A stretch of DNA of 64,000 nucleotides from Arsenophonus sp031446105 (GTDB lineage Bacteria > Pseudomonadota > Gammaproteobacteria > Enterobacterales > Enterobacteriaceae), in the NCBI GenBank assembly GCA_031446105.1, contig CP132907.1:744001-808000 (forward strand), given 5' to 3'. Below are positions 30,331-39,621 of the stretch, in pieces. The notes under the pieces are model-generated. The model was not told the DNA's origin. It made no database searches and was given only the letters and a program-made list of their open reading frames with translations. Position numbers and translations under genes: made by a program. The stretch's first letter is position 1. Each line of letters begins with the position of its first letter.

Positions 30331-31552
30331 ATAGACCTTTAATATAGAAGTAATATTTTAATTTTATAAATATTTTTTTATTTTTTAATCATCTTTTTAT
30401 ATAAAACGATTTTAATTAAGATTCTTTTTTGTTGATAAGATTTTTATGATAAGTTCTATTTAATAAAAATATTATAGAATTTATATGAAACTTTAGATTT
30501 TTATTTTACTATATTATAATATAATATATTATAATAAAATATTGTATTTATTTAATTATTTTTTGTATAATACATGTCAGACATTTTTTTAATTAAAAAA
30601 TATTCGACATGTATTATAATAGATTATTTTTTTAAAAAAATATTTTCAAAAAAAATATAATTTTGATTTTTATATTTTAAATATTTTATATAAAAATTTT
30701 AAATAATAAATAATATAGTAATTTAAAATATTAGAATATTTAAATTTTTTGTTTTGTGATTTTTTTTTGAAATATCATTAATTTAATAATAAAAAATATT
30801 TTTAAAATTTTATTTATATTTTTTTAAAAAAAAACATGTATTTTTTAAATAAAAAATTAAATATTTAAAATACGAATTAATAATTTTTTTTATAATCTTA
30901 TTCTTCAAAAGAATATCATAAATAATTTTTTTAATTAATATTTAAAACAAAAAAAATTACATATAAATAAATTATTTTTTTAAATATTTTTTATAATTTT
31001 TTCATTTATAAAATTGTTTTTTATAATAAATTTTTCAAAATATTTAGATAGTTTATTAAATAAAAATTTATTTTTTTATAAAAAAGTAAATTATTATTTT
31101 TTTTAAAATTATAATTAAAAAATTTAAAAAGTATGTTTTTTAGTAATGATTTTTAAAAAGATTATATTTCAAGGATTAAATATTTCATTAATTATTGTTG
31201 ATTGTTTTTTATTTTTTATTTAAAAATAAATTAAAAAAATATTTTTATATGATTTTTAATTTTTTTTAATAATCTTGATTTTTTTCTTTTTTTAATTAAA
31301 TTTTTATAATGTATCTTGATGTATAAATATTTTTTATTATTTTTGATTCAGAATATTTAAAAATTTTGATGATGTTAAATTAATTTTAATAAGATAAAAG
31401 ATATTTTATTTAAAAATAATAAAGTACTTATATAATTTAAGTAAAAAAACAAAAAAATTATTATTAATATATAAAGTTTATAAAAATATAAGTAATCTGT
31501 TTTTATTTTTTTTTATTAACACTTTATGCATTAATTAGTAGAGGTTTCAATA
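30331..31552. other. Gene-free stretch between ydiK and sufA
   Basis: 1.2 kb of A/T-only sequence where E. coli has ydiJ and menI. No coding relic is readable. A conspicuous long inverted repeat lies at 30566-30618. Control sites for suf (OxyR, IscR, Fur in E. coli) are not recognisable. Confidence 0.7.
30566..30618. repeat. Inverted repeat with 13-bp perfect arms
   Basis: Arms tataatacatgtc (30566-30578) and gacatgtattata (30606-30618) are exact reverse complements. The 27-nt inner sequence can extend the stem further (attttttt against aaaaaat). It lies about 235 bp upstream of ydiK's start. It may be an old terminator or operator; function unknown. Confidence 0.75.
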
Positions 31553-31924
31553 ATGATTAATTATATTGATTTTTCATATAATAAAAAAACTTGTCATGGA
31601 GTGACTATAACTGATAAAGCTGCTGGTCAAATTCGAAAATTAATGAAAGAAAATCCGAATAGTAAGGGAATATTAATTAGCATTAAACAATCAGGATGTG
31701 CAGGATTTACTTATGTAATTGCATTAATAAATAGTCCTAATAAAGAATTTTTATTATTTGAAAATAATGGTGCTAAAGTTTTTGTTTCTTTGAAAACAAT
31801 CCCATTTATTGATGGTACTGAAATTGATTATGTTCATGAAGGACTAAATCAAGTATTTAAATTTAATAATCCTCAGGCTCAACATGCCTGCGGGTGTGGC
31901 GAAAGTTTTAGTATTTCTGAATAA
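31553..31924 (+). CDS. sufA: Fe-S scaffold/carrier SufA
   Basis: A-type carrier of the SUF system, 123 aa (E. coli 122). Conserved cysteines are in KQSGCAGFTYV (near residue 49) and HACGCGESF (near 115). KAAGQIRKLM replaces the family's N-terminal helix normally. AGAGG precedes the ATG at a suitable distance. It opens the suf cluster and is followed by sufB after 28 bp. ErpA at 942 is a separate paralogue, and SufA is identified by its N-terminal extension and operon position. Confidence 0.95.
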   Translation: MINYIDFSYNKKTCHGVTITDKAAGQIRKLMKENPNSKGILISIKQSGCAGFTYVIALINSPNKEFLLFENNGAKVFVSLKTIPFIDGTEIDYVHEGLNQVFKFNNPQAQHACGCGESFSISE

Positions 31925-31952
31925 AAAAAATAAATTTAAAGTGAACTAAATT

Positions 31953-33395
31953 ATGTCACAGTGTAACTCAGAAAATAATCGTGATTTTAAGATATGGTTA
32001 AAAAAAAATTATAAAGAAGGATTTTCTACTCAAATAAAAACAGATAAATTAGATGTAGGTATTAATAAAAATGTGATTTGTGCAATTTCTAAAAAACGTA
32101 ATGAACCAGACTGGATGTTACAATTTCGTTTGGATGCTTATAAATATTGGATAAATATGAAAGAACCTCATTGGTTAAAAGGTTATTATCCTAATTTGAA
32201 TTATCAAGAATATTCTTATTATTCTGCACCAAAGTGTAATCATTTGCAAAATAATTATTTGACAAAAGAAGTTGAAGATACTTTTAACAAACTAGGTGTT
32301 CCAGTACGCGAAGGTAATTCTATTGCAGTAGATGCTATTTTTGATTCTGTTTCTGTTTCAACAACTTATCGTAGTAAATTAAAAAAATATGGAATAATTT
32401 TTTGTTCATTAAATGAAGCAATACAAGAATATCCTGATTTAGTAAAACTATATATTGGTAGTGTTGTATCCAATAAAGATAATTTTTTTGCTGCATTGAA
32501 TGCTGCTGTTGCTTCTGATGGAACTTTTGTTTATATACCAAAGGGTGTACATTGTCCTATGGAATTATCAACTTATTTTAGAATTAACGCAGAAAACACC
32601 GGTCAATTTGAACGTACTATTTTAATTGCTGATAAAGGTAGTTTTGTTAGTTATATTGAAGGATGTTCGGCTCCTGTTCGAGATATTTATCAATTACATG
32701 CTGCAGTTGTTGAAGTAATTATACATCAAGATGCTCAGGTTAAATATTCTACTGTACAAAATTGGTTTTCCGGTGATACAAAAAAAACTGCTGGAATTTT
32801 GAATTTTGTTACAAAACGTGCCCTGTGCAAAGGTAGAAATTCTAAAATGTCATGGACGCAATCTGAAACAGGATCAGCTATTACATGGAAATATCCAAGT
32901 GTAATTTTGCAAGGTGATAATTCAGTTGGTGAATTTTTTTCTGTTGCATTAACAAGTAGTATACAACAGGCAGATACTGGAACAAAAATGATTCATATTG
33001 GTAAAAATACTTGCTCTACTATTATTTCGAAAGGAATTTCATCGGGTCGAAGTCAAAATAGTTATCGTGGTTTAGTAAAAATATTACCAGGTGCAGAAAA
33101 TTCTAGAAATTATACTAGATGTGATTCTATGTTGATTGGTAATGAATGTGGTGCGCATACTTTTCCCTGTATAGAAGTAAAAAATCATAATTCACAATTA
33201 GAACATGAAGCTACTACATCTCGTATTGGCGAAGAACAAATTTTTTATTTTTTACAACGTGGTATCAGCGAAGAAAATGCAATTTCTATGATCGTCAATG
33301 GTTTTTGCAAGGATGTTTTTTCTAAATTACCACTAGAATTTGCTGTTGAAGCACAAAAATTATTATCGATTAGTTTAGAAAAAAGTATTGGTTAA
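31953..33395 (+). CDS. sufB: Fe-S cluster assembly protein SufB
   Basis: Scaffold subunit on which clusters form with SufC and, normally, SufD; 480 aa (E. coli 495). The protein is well conserved: EPDWMLQFRLDAYKYW, FDSVSVSTTYR, the beta-helix core, and DSMLIGNECGAHTFPCIE with the invariant cysteine, then NHNSQLEHEATTSRIGE and ISMIVNGFCKDVFS. It lies between sufA and sufC. With sufD missing downstream, the question is whether SufB works as a homodimer with SufC. Nine A near its start (about 32000) are read in frame. Confidence 0.96.
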   Translation: MSQCNSENNRDFKIWLKKNYKEGFSTQIKTDKLDVGINKNVICAISKKRNEPDWMLQFRLDAYKYWINMKEPHWLKGYYPNLNYQEYSYYSAPKCNHLQNNYLTKEVEDTFNKLGVPVREGNSIAVDAIFDSVSVSTTYRSKLKKYGIIFCSLNEAIQEYPDLVKLYIGSVVSNKDNFFAALNAAVASDGTFVYIPKGVHCPMELSTYFRINAENTGQFERTILIADKGSFVSYIEGCSAPVRDIYQLHAAVVEVIIHQDAQVKYSTVQNWFSGDTKKTAGILNFVTKRALCKGRNSKMSWTQSETGSAITWKYPSVILQGDNSVGEFFSVALTSSIQQADTGTKMIHIGKNTCSTIISKGISSGRSQNSYRGLVKILPGAENSRNYTRCDSMLIGNECGAHTFPCIEVKNHNSQLEHEATTSRIGEEQIFYFLQRGISEENAISMIVNGFCKDVFSKLPLEFAVEAQKLLSISLEKSIG

Positions 33396-33435
33396 TATTT
33401 TTTTTGTAGAATATTGTTTTTTAAAGGATTAAGCA

Positions 33436-34176
33436 ATGTTGAGTATTAAGAATTTAAATGTTAGTGTTCAAGGTACAATTATTCTTAAAAATATAAATTT
33501 ATCCATTAAAAAAGGTGAAATACATGCTCTAATGGGTCCTAATGGATCAGGAAAAAGTACATTATCTTTAACATTAGCAGGACGTGATGAGTATAAAATA
33601 GAAAAAGGTGAAATTCTTTTTAAGAATAAAAATTTGCTTGAATTATCCCCAGAGGAACGTGCTGGAGAAGGTGTATTTGTGGCATTTCAGTATCCTGTAG
33701 AAATTCCAGGCGTTACTAATCAATTATTTTTACAAACAGCTTTTAACGCAATAAGAAGATATCGTAAACAAGAATTGTTAGACAGATGTGAGTTTCAAGA
33801 TTTTATTGAAGATAAAATGCATCTTCTAAATATGAGAAAAGATTTATTAAACAGATCAGTAAATGTAGGTTTTTCTGGTGGTGAAAAAAAAAGAAATGAT
33901 ATTTTACAAATGTCGCTTTTAGAACCTTTATTGTGTATTTTAGATGAAACTGATTCGGGACTGGATATTGATGCATTAAAAATAGTAGCTCATGGAGTGA
34001 ATATGTTGCGTACACTAGATCGGTCTTTTATAATCATCACTCATTATCAACGTATTTTAGATTATATAAAACCTGATTTTGTGCATGTTTTATATCAAGG
34101 TAATATTATTCAATCTGGTGATTTTAGTTTAGCTAAAAAAATAGAATTACAAGGTTATGGATGGCTTATTGATTAA
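33436..34176 (+). CDS. sufC: Fe-S assembly ATPase SufC
   Basis: ABC-type ATPase that energises the SufB scaffold; 246 aa (E. coli 248). Walker A GPNGSGKST is near residue 35, the Q-loop in FVAFQYPVEIPGV, the signature GFSGGEKKRN near 148, Walker B CILDETDSGLD, and the H-loop in IIITHYQR. It lies 40 bp after sufB with an AAAGGA site. All catalytic elements are present, so an active complex is likely even though sufD is absent. Confidence 0.97.
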   Translation: MLSIKNLNVSVQGTIILKNINLSIKKGEIHALMGPNGSGKSTLSLTLAGRDEYKIEKGEILFKNKNLLELSPEERAGEGVFVAFQYPVEIPGVTNQLFLQTAFNAIRRYRKQELLDRCEFQDFIEDKMHLLNMRKDLLNRSVNVGFSGGEKKRNDILQMSLLEPLLCILDETDSGLDIDALKIVAHGVNMLRTLDRSFIIITHYQRILDYIKPDFVHVLYQGNIIQSGDFSLAKKIELQGYGWLID

Positions 34177-34897
34177 GTTTAAAAATTATTAATTTAATAA
34201 AAAAATATTAATATTGATAACTTTTCATATTATTAATAATATAAATAATAGATTTTTTATAGTATTATTAATACTGTTATTTTTTTCCTTTTTTTAAAAG
34301 ATTATAGTGGATTATTAGTAATAAAATTTTGTATTTAAATCAAAATAATTTTTAATACTTTTTCAAATATACTCATCGTATAAAAAATTTATTTTTTTAT
34401 TTATTAATAAATAATATTTTTATATTTTTTTGTTTTTTTATATTTTATTAATTAAATTTGATATATTAAATATATAAAAATTTTTTTTATTAAATATATA
34501 AAAGCTTTTTTACAAAAAATATTATTTTGTATAAATAAAAACATTAATTCTATTATGAAATATGAAAGATATCTTTTCTTAAAAAAAAGATATTTATTTT
34601 TTTAAAATAATATGTTTTTAAAAAAAGTTATTATATTAATAAAATAATTATTTAAATTGTATTAATTAATGCTATTAAAAACAATATTTTATAGTAAAAA
34701 ATAAATATTTACAAAATATTAATAAATTTATTAAATATAAGAAAGATTTTTTTTAAGTGTTGATAATAGAAATATAAATAATATTTATATTATATTTTTA
34801 TATATATATTTAAAATGTCACCAATATTTTTTTAATTAGAAAATACATATATCATAAATATATCATAAATTAATTTGTTATTATACAGGGATTTAAT
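34177..34897. other. Gap at the expected position of sufD
   Basis: 721 bp of A/T-only sequence separate sufC from sufS, where enterics carry sufD (about 1.27 kb). I see no SufD-like reading in any frame and no long open frame. Either sufD was deleted and the remainder eroded, or it has moved elsewhere. The sufS ribosome site (CAGGGA) is at the end. Confidence 0.7.
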
Positions 34898-36157
34898 ATG
34901 GCATTTTCAGTAGAATCTATTCGTAAAGATTTTCCTATGTTAAAAAAAAATATAAATGGTAAACAATTAGTTTATTTAGACAGCGCTGCTAGTGCACAAA
35001 AACCTATTCAAGTAATAGAAAAAGAGCGTATTTTTCTTTTTGAAAATTATGCTTCTGTTCATCGAGGTATCCATGCTTTGAGTACTGATGCAACAGTTAT
35101 GATAGAAAATATTCGTAAAGAAGCAGCTAATTTTATCAATGCATCTACTGTTGAAGAAATTATTTTTGTGAAAGGAACAACTGAAGGTATAAATTTAATT
35201 GTTAACACTTATGGACAGACTTTTATTAAATCAGGAGATAATATTATTATTACTCAAATGGAACATCATTCTAATATTATTCCTTGGCATTTGCTTGCAA
35301 TGAAAATTGGTTTTAATATTCGTGTATTACCTATTAATAAACATGGTAAATTAATTTTTGAAAAATTAGAAGAATTAATTGATGGTAAAACAAAATTCTT
35401 ATCTTTTACACATATGTCAAATATTTTAGGTACTGTAAATCCGGTAAAAGATATTATTAATTATGCAAGAAAATGTGCAAAAAAACAAAAAGCAAAATTG
35501 TCGATTTTAATTGATGGTGCACAAGGTATTGTTCATAATATTGTTGACGTACAAGAATTAGATTGTGATTTTTATGTTTTTTCAGCGCATAAATTATATG
35601 GACCTACTGGAATTGGTATTTTATATGGAAAAAAGTCGTTGTTAAATAATTTGCCACCTTGGGAAGGTGGTGGTGCCATGGTTAATAGTGTAAATATAAA
35701 CTTAAAAAAATCACAAAAATTTTTTGACATTACTTATGAAAAAATACCATGGCGTTTTGAAGCTGGTACCCCAAATATTGTTGGTATTATAGGCTTAGGT
35801 GAAGCTATGCGTTATATTAATAATATTGGTTATGAAGAAATACATCAGTATGAAAGTGAATTAATGCGATATACGATTATTTCTTTAAAAAAAATAAATT
35901 CTCTAAATCTTTATGGTTCTGATAATCGTCAGGGGGTTGTTGCGTTTAATTTAGGTAATCATCATGCCTATGATATAGGTATTCTTTTAAATAATTATGG
36001 TATAGCGATAAGAACAGGTCATCATTGTGCATTACCCTTAATGGATTTTTATCGAGTACAAGCAATGTGTCGAGTTTCTTTAGCTATTTATACAAAAAAG
36101 GAAGAAATTAATTTTTTAGTAGAAATTTTGCAACATATTAAAAAATTATTAAATTAA
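34898..36157 (+). CDS. sufS: Cysteine desulfurase SufS
   Basis: PLP enzyme taking sulfur from cysteine for Fe-S assembly; 419 aa (E. coli 406). MEHHSNIIPW and the PLP lysine in FSAHKLYGPTGIG are present, as is the persulfide cysteine in IRTGHHCALPLM, within the short group II loop typical of SufS. It is followed by sufE after 33 bp, the activating partner. The extra length is spread over Lys/Asn-rich surface segments. A run of nine A at about 34942 is read in frame. Confidence 0.96.
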   Translation: MAFSVESIRKDFPMLKKNINGKQLVYLDSAASAQKPIQVIEKERIFLFENYASVHRGIHALSTDATVMIENIRKEAANFINASTVEEIIFVKGTTEGINLIVNTYGQTFIKSGDNIIITQMEHHSNIIPWHLLAMKIGFNIRVLPINKHGKLIFEKLEELIDGKTKFLSFTHMSNILGTVNPVKDIINYARKCAKKQKAKLSILIDGAQGIVHNIVDVQELDCDFYVFSAHKLYGPTGIGILYGKKSLLNNLPPWEGGGAMVNSVNINLKKSQKFFDITYEKIPWRFEAGTPNIVGIIGLGEAMRYINNIGYEEIHQYESELMRYTIISLKKINSLNLYGSDNRQGVVAFNLGNHHAYDIGILLNNYGIAIRTGHHCALPLMDFYRVQAMCRVSLAIYTKKEEINFLVEILQHIKKLLN

Positions 36158-36190
36158 TTAATTTATTAAAAAATATATAAGAGCAAAATA

Positions 36191-36619
36191 ATGTCTAATT
36201 TACCTAATCAAAATAAATTATTATGTAATTTTTTGCGTTGCAAAAATTGGGAAGAACGTTATCTTTATTTAATTGAATTAGGAGAAAAATTATTACCTTT
36301 AAGTAATGAACAAAAACAATCTAAAAATAAAATTACAGGTTGTCAAAGTCAAGTATGGATTGTTATGAATGTTGATATTTTTGGTAAAATTCATTTTTTA
36401 GGTGATAGTGATGCAGCTATTGTTAAAGGTTTAGTCGCACTTATAATTATTATTTTTCAGAATAAAACTGGAAAAGAAATTTTAAATATAAATACTAAAT
36501 TTTTTTTTAAAAAATTATCATTAGAGCGACATTTAACACCATCACGTAGTCAAGGGTTACATACTATTGTTCAAACCATTCTTCAACGCACTCATGAAAT
36601 TATACAATCAAAACCTTAA
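36191..36619 (+). CDS. sufE: Sulfur acceptor SufE
   Basis: Accepts persulfide sulfur from SufS and passes it to SufB; 142 aa (E. coli 138). The acceptor cysteine is in ITGCQSQVWI near residue 52. YLIELGEKLLPL and the C-terminal LTPSRSQGLHTIVQTI are family landmarks. It closes the suf cluster; ldtE follows in the same direction, as in E. coli. Confidence 0.95.
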   Translation: MSNLPNQNKLLCNFLRCKNWEERYLYLIELGEKLLPLSNEQKQSKNKITGCQSQVWIVMNVDIFGKIHFLGDSDAAIVKGLVALIIIIFQNKTGKEILNINTKFFFKKLSLERHLTPSRSQGLHTIVQTILQRTHEIIQSKP

Positions 36620-36690
36620 ATATTTTTAATAATACATATTAATTAAAAATCATGAAAATTATAAAATGATATATTTTTCTTAGGATGTAT

Positions 36691-37617
36691 ATGAACAAAA
36701 AAATATTTTTTATCAGTTTATGTTTTTTTAATATTTTTATTTTAAATCTTAATGCTACTGAATATTTTTTACCATCTAAGAGTACACGCTTAATCGGTGA
36801 AAATATTAATTATATCATTCCTAGTGATGGTAGAACATTAGAAGCTATTGCTACTGAATTCCATATAGGAATGCTTGGTATGTTAGAAGCTAATCCAGGT
36901 ACAGATCCATATTTGCCTAAAGCTGGAAATACATTAGTTATCCCATCACAAATGTTATTGCCAGCGACCAAACATGATGGAATTATTATTAATTTAGCAG
37001 AATTACGGTTATATTATTTTCCTAAAAATATAAATAAAGTTATTGTTTATCCCATTGGTATTGGTCAATTAGGAGCAAGTACACCTATAATGTTAACTAG
37101 TGTAAATCAATTGATTAAAAATCCTACTTGGACTCCTACATCTGATATTCGTAAAAGGTATGCTATGGATGGAATAATTTTACCAGATGTTTTACCTGCT
37201 GGAATTGATAATCCAATGGGACTTTATGCTTTGCGTTTATCTTATGATAAAGGACAATATCTTATTCATGGTACTAATGCTAATTTTGGTATTGGATTAC
37301 GTGTTAGCTCTGGATGTATTCGGTTAAGATCTGAAGATATAAAAAAATTATTTTATTCTATCCCTTTAGGAACTCGTGTACAAGTCATTGATGAACCTAT
37401 TAAATATTATAAAGAATCTGATGGTAGTTGTTATATAGAAGTACATCAACCATTATCAAAAACAGAATTTGATGATCCACAAACAATGCCATTAACATAT
37501 AGTGATGATTTTAAATTTTTTTTAGAGCAAGAAGAGATTGATAAGAAATTAGTGAATGAAGTTGTTACGCGTAGGTCTGGAATGCCTGTAAAAGTTAATA
37601 AAGTTAATAAATCTTAA
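36691..37617 (+). CDS. ldtE: L,D-transpeptidase (LdtE/YnhG type)
   Basis: Periplasmic peptidoglycan-remodelling enzyme. I start at 36691 (308 aa) because AGGA ends 5 nt upstream; an ATG six bases earlier overlaps that site. A signal peptide (MNKKIFFISLCFFNIFILN..NA) is followed by a LysM-like segment (IPSDGRTLEAIA..GNTLVIPSQ) and a YkuD domain with YLIHGTNANFGIG and the catalytic cysteine in SSGCIRLRSEDI. Location between sufE and lpp equals that of ynhG in E. coli, whose product forms 3-3 cross-links. Presence of Lpp next to it could also suggest Lpp anchoring, a job of paralogues in E. coli. It implies a real cell wall is kept. Confidence 0.92.
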   Translation: MNKKIFFISLCFFNIFILNLNATEYFLPSKSTRLIGENINYIIPSDGRTLEAIATEFHIGMLGMLEANPGTDPYLPKAGNTLVIPSQMLLPATKHDGIIINLAELRLYYFPKNINKVIVYPIGIGQLGASTPIMLTSVNQLIKNPTWTPTSDIRKRYAMDGIILPDVLPAGIDNPMGLYALRLSYDKGQYLIHGTNANFGIGLRVSSGCIRLRSEDIKKLFYSIPLGTRVQVIDEPIKYYKESDGSCYIEVHQPLSKTEFDDPQTMPLTYSDDFKFFLEQEEIDKKLVNEVVTRRSGMPVKVNKVNKS

Positions 37618-37656
37618 TTATATACATTTCTTTTTTTAAAAAAAAATTAGATAAAT

Positions 37657-37687
37657 AATAAGGCACCTATATTTTAGGTACCTTATT
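37657..37687. terminator. Shared terminator of ldtE and lpp
   Basis: Arms aataaggcaccta (37657-37669) and taggtaccttatt (37675-37687) pair over 13 bp with one mismatch and a 5-nt loop. It lies between the convergent ends of ldtE and lpp. Tails on both sides are T-rich on the relevant strand (weak T tracts), so it may serve both genes. Confidence 0.75.
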
Positions 37688-37721
37688 TATTAGCAAATTT
37701 ACATATTATAAAATAATTTAA

Positions 37722-37958
37722 TTATTTTTTATATGTACGTACTTGATTATCTAAACGTTGATTAGCGCGATCAGCTTCATCTTTAGCAGTTTGAACATCG
37801 GTACGTAATAATTCTACATCATTAGATAATTGATCAACTTTACCATTTAATGTTTGTACATCAGAAGATAGTTTATTCATTTGATTACTACTTGAACAAC
37901 CCACCAGTAAAAAAGAAGTTAAAAAGATAGAAGCTAATGCAATTTTAGTACGATTCAT
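37722..37958 (-). CDS. lpp: Major outer membrane (Braun) lipoprotein Lpp
   Basis: Trimeric coiled-coil lipoprotein tying the outer membrane to peptidoglycan; 78 aa, exactly the E. coli length. Signal peptide ends at the lipobox LLVGC, with Cys21 lipidated; mature part starts SSSNQMNKLSSDVQTLN and keeps the heptad repeat. The C-terminus RTYKK retains the terminal lysine used for covalent attachment to the wall. AAGGA precedes the ATG. Its survival indicates a functional outer membrane. The region upstream (37959-38095) contains a candidate promoter. Confidence 0.96.
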   Translation of the reverse strand: MNRTKIALASIFLTSFLLVGCSSSNQMNKLSSDVQTLNGKVDQLSNDVELLRTDVQTAKDEADRANQRLDNQVRTYKK

Positions 37959-38003
37959 TATATTATCCTTTATATTTAGTTAATTTATTAAGTAGTAAGG
38001 TAA

Positions 38004-38035
38004 TTATGACACATTTCTATCAAAACAGAGAATAT
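38004..38035 (-). promoter_or_regulatory. Possible lpp promoter region
   Basis: On the lpp strand the stretch reads aatattctc...gtgtCATAATtac, resembling the E. coli lpp leader (aatattctc...gtgTAATACT). CATAAT (38004-38009) is a plausible -10; an alternative is TATTCT (38030-38035) with TTGAAA 16 bp before it. The match to E. coli is from memory. Confidence 0.4.
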
Positions 38036-38095
38036 TTTTCTTTTTTTAATTTTCAATTATTAGATCTTTTTTAAAATTATCTAAAATTTTTATTT

Positions 38096-38138
38096 TTTCT
38101 TATAATAGTATACTATAGTAGTATACTATTATAAGAAA
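38096..38138. repeat. Perfect 20-bp hairpin with 3-nt loop between pykF and lpp
   Basis: The arms tttcttataatagtatacta (38096-38115) and tagtatactattataagaaa (38119-38138) are exact reverse complements around TAG. It lies 70 bp after the pykF stop and about 140 bp before lpp. Position suggests a pykF terminator, yet no T tract follows on the pykF strand. It may instead stabilise the mRNA 3' end or be a cruciform. Confidence 0.85.
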
Positions 38139-38208
38139 TTAAAGAAATCTTTTCAAAAAATTTTATAGTAAAAAATATATTATATAGTAGTATTTATTTT
38201 AAATAAAC

Positions 38209-39621
38209 TTATAAAATATGAACAGATGATGTATTTGTTGTACCACTTTCTACTAATGCACCTGAAACCATAACCACTATATCACCTTTTTGACTAATTT
38301 TATTTTCTAAAGCAATTTTTTTTCCAATATGATAAAAATCATCTGTAGAATTAATAATCTTGACTATTTCTGGAATTACGCCTTTTACTAATAATAATTG
38401 ACGAGCTGTTTTTTCATGAGTAGTTAAAGCTAATATTGGTGCTTTTGGAAAATATTTACGTATTGATTTAGCAGATTTTCCACCATAGGTAGCTACTATA
38501 ATTAAGCGAGCATTTAATTTTTCTGCTATTTCTACAGCTCCACGGCAAATAGCTTCAGTAATTCTTATTTTGTGATTTTTGTTTTTTTCATTCATACGGC
38601 TTGGCATTATTCTATCAGTGCGTGCACAAATGGTTGACATGATTTTTACTGCTTCAATAGGGTACTTGCCTTTTGCACTTTCTGCAGAAAGCATAACCGC
38701 ATCTGTTCCATCTAAAATAGCATTAGCTACGTCACCTGCTTCAGCACGTGTAGGTAGTGGATTTTTAATCATAGAATCTAACATTTGTGTAGCAGTAATA
38801 ACAATTTTTCTAGAAGAAATACATTTATTAATCATCATTTTTTGCGCAAAAATTACTTCTTCTACTGGTATTTCAACACCTAGATCACCTCGTGCAACCA
38901 TAATACCATCAGAGGCTTCTAAAATTTTTTCAAAATTATTTAATCCTTCTTGATTTTCAATTTTAGAAATTATTTGTATATTTTCACCTCCATTTTTATT
39001 AAGATAATTACGAATTTTTTCTACATCAGTATGTTTTCTAATAAATGAGGCAGCAATAAAATCAACATCTTGTTGACAACCAAAAATCAGATCTTTTTTG
39101 TCATGTTCTCCTAGTACTGGTAAATTAATTGATATTCCGGGTAAATTGATACTTTTGTTTTCACCTAAATTTCCATTATTTAATACTTGACATATTATAT
39201 CATTTTTATTAGTAGATAAAATTTTCATATGAATTAAACCATCATCAATTAAAATTTTATTGCCTGGCTGTACTTCATAAGGTAAATCTGAATATGTAAT
39301 AGCTACTCTATTTTTATCACCTGTAACTGATATATCAGTAGTAAAAACAAATTTTTGTCCTAATTTTAAAAATACATCATTGCCATTTTTAAGATGCATG
39401 GTGCGAATTTCTGGTCCTTTTGTATCCAATAATATTGTTGCATGTTGATTGTTATATTTGCATACGGTGCGAAAATTTTTAATTCTTCGATTATGTTCTT
39501 CATGACTACCATGTGAAAAATTTAGTCGAATAACATTCATTCCGGCATTTAACAATTGTAAAAGTTTTTTTTTGGATTCAGTTTTTGGACCAATAGTACA
39601 CACAATTTTTGTTTTTTTCAT
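38209..39621 (-). CDS. pykF: Pyruvate kinase I
   Basis: Converts phosphoenolpyruvate and ADP to pyruvate and ATP; 470 aa, identical in length to E. coli PykF. Segments include MKKTKIVCTIGPKTESK, MNVIRLNFSHGSHEEH, LLDTKGPEIRT, the active-site ISKIENQEGL, MVARGDLGVEIPVEEV, TATQMLDSMIKNPLPTRAE, and the C-terminal domain ending SGTTNTSSVHIL. It precedes lpp on the same strand, with the hairpin between. Together with enolase it completes lower glycolysis in this window. Confidence 0.97.
   Translation of the reverse strand: MKKTKIVCTIGPKTESKKKLLQLLNAGMNVIRLNFSHGSHEEHNRRIKNFRTVCKYNNQHATILLDTKGPEIRTMHLKNGNDVFLKLGQKFVFTTDISVTGDKNRVAITYSDLPYEVQPGNKILIDDGLIHMKILSTNKNDIICQVLNNGNLGENKSINLPGISINLPVLGEHDKKDLIFGCQQDVDFIAASFIRKHTDVEKIRNYLNKNGGENIQIISKIENQEGLNNFEKILEASDGIMVARGDLGVEIPVEEVIFAQKMMINKCISSRKIVITATQMLDSMIKNPLPTRAEAGDVANAILDGTDAVMLSAESAKGKYPIEAVKIMSTICARTDRIMPSRMNEKNKNHKIRITEAICRGAVEIAEKLNARLIIVATYGGKSAKSIRKYFPKAPILALTTHEKTARQLLLVKGVIPEIVKIINSTDDFYHIGKKIALENKISQKGDIVVMVSGALVESGTTNTSSVHIL

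Noticed and set aside
38579..38953. 124-codon plus-strand frame inside pykF
   Set aside because: Shadow of the intact pyruvate kinase on the other strand.
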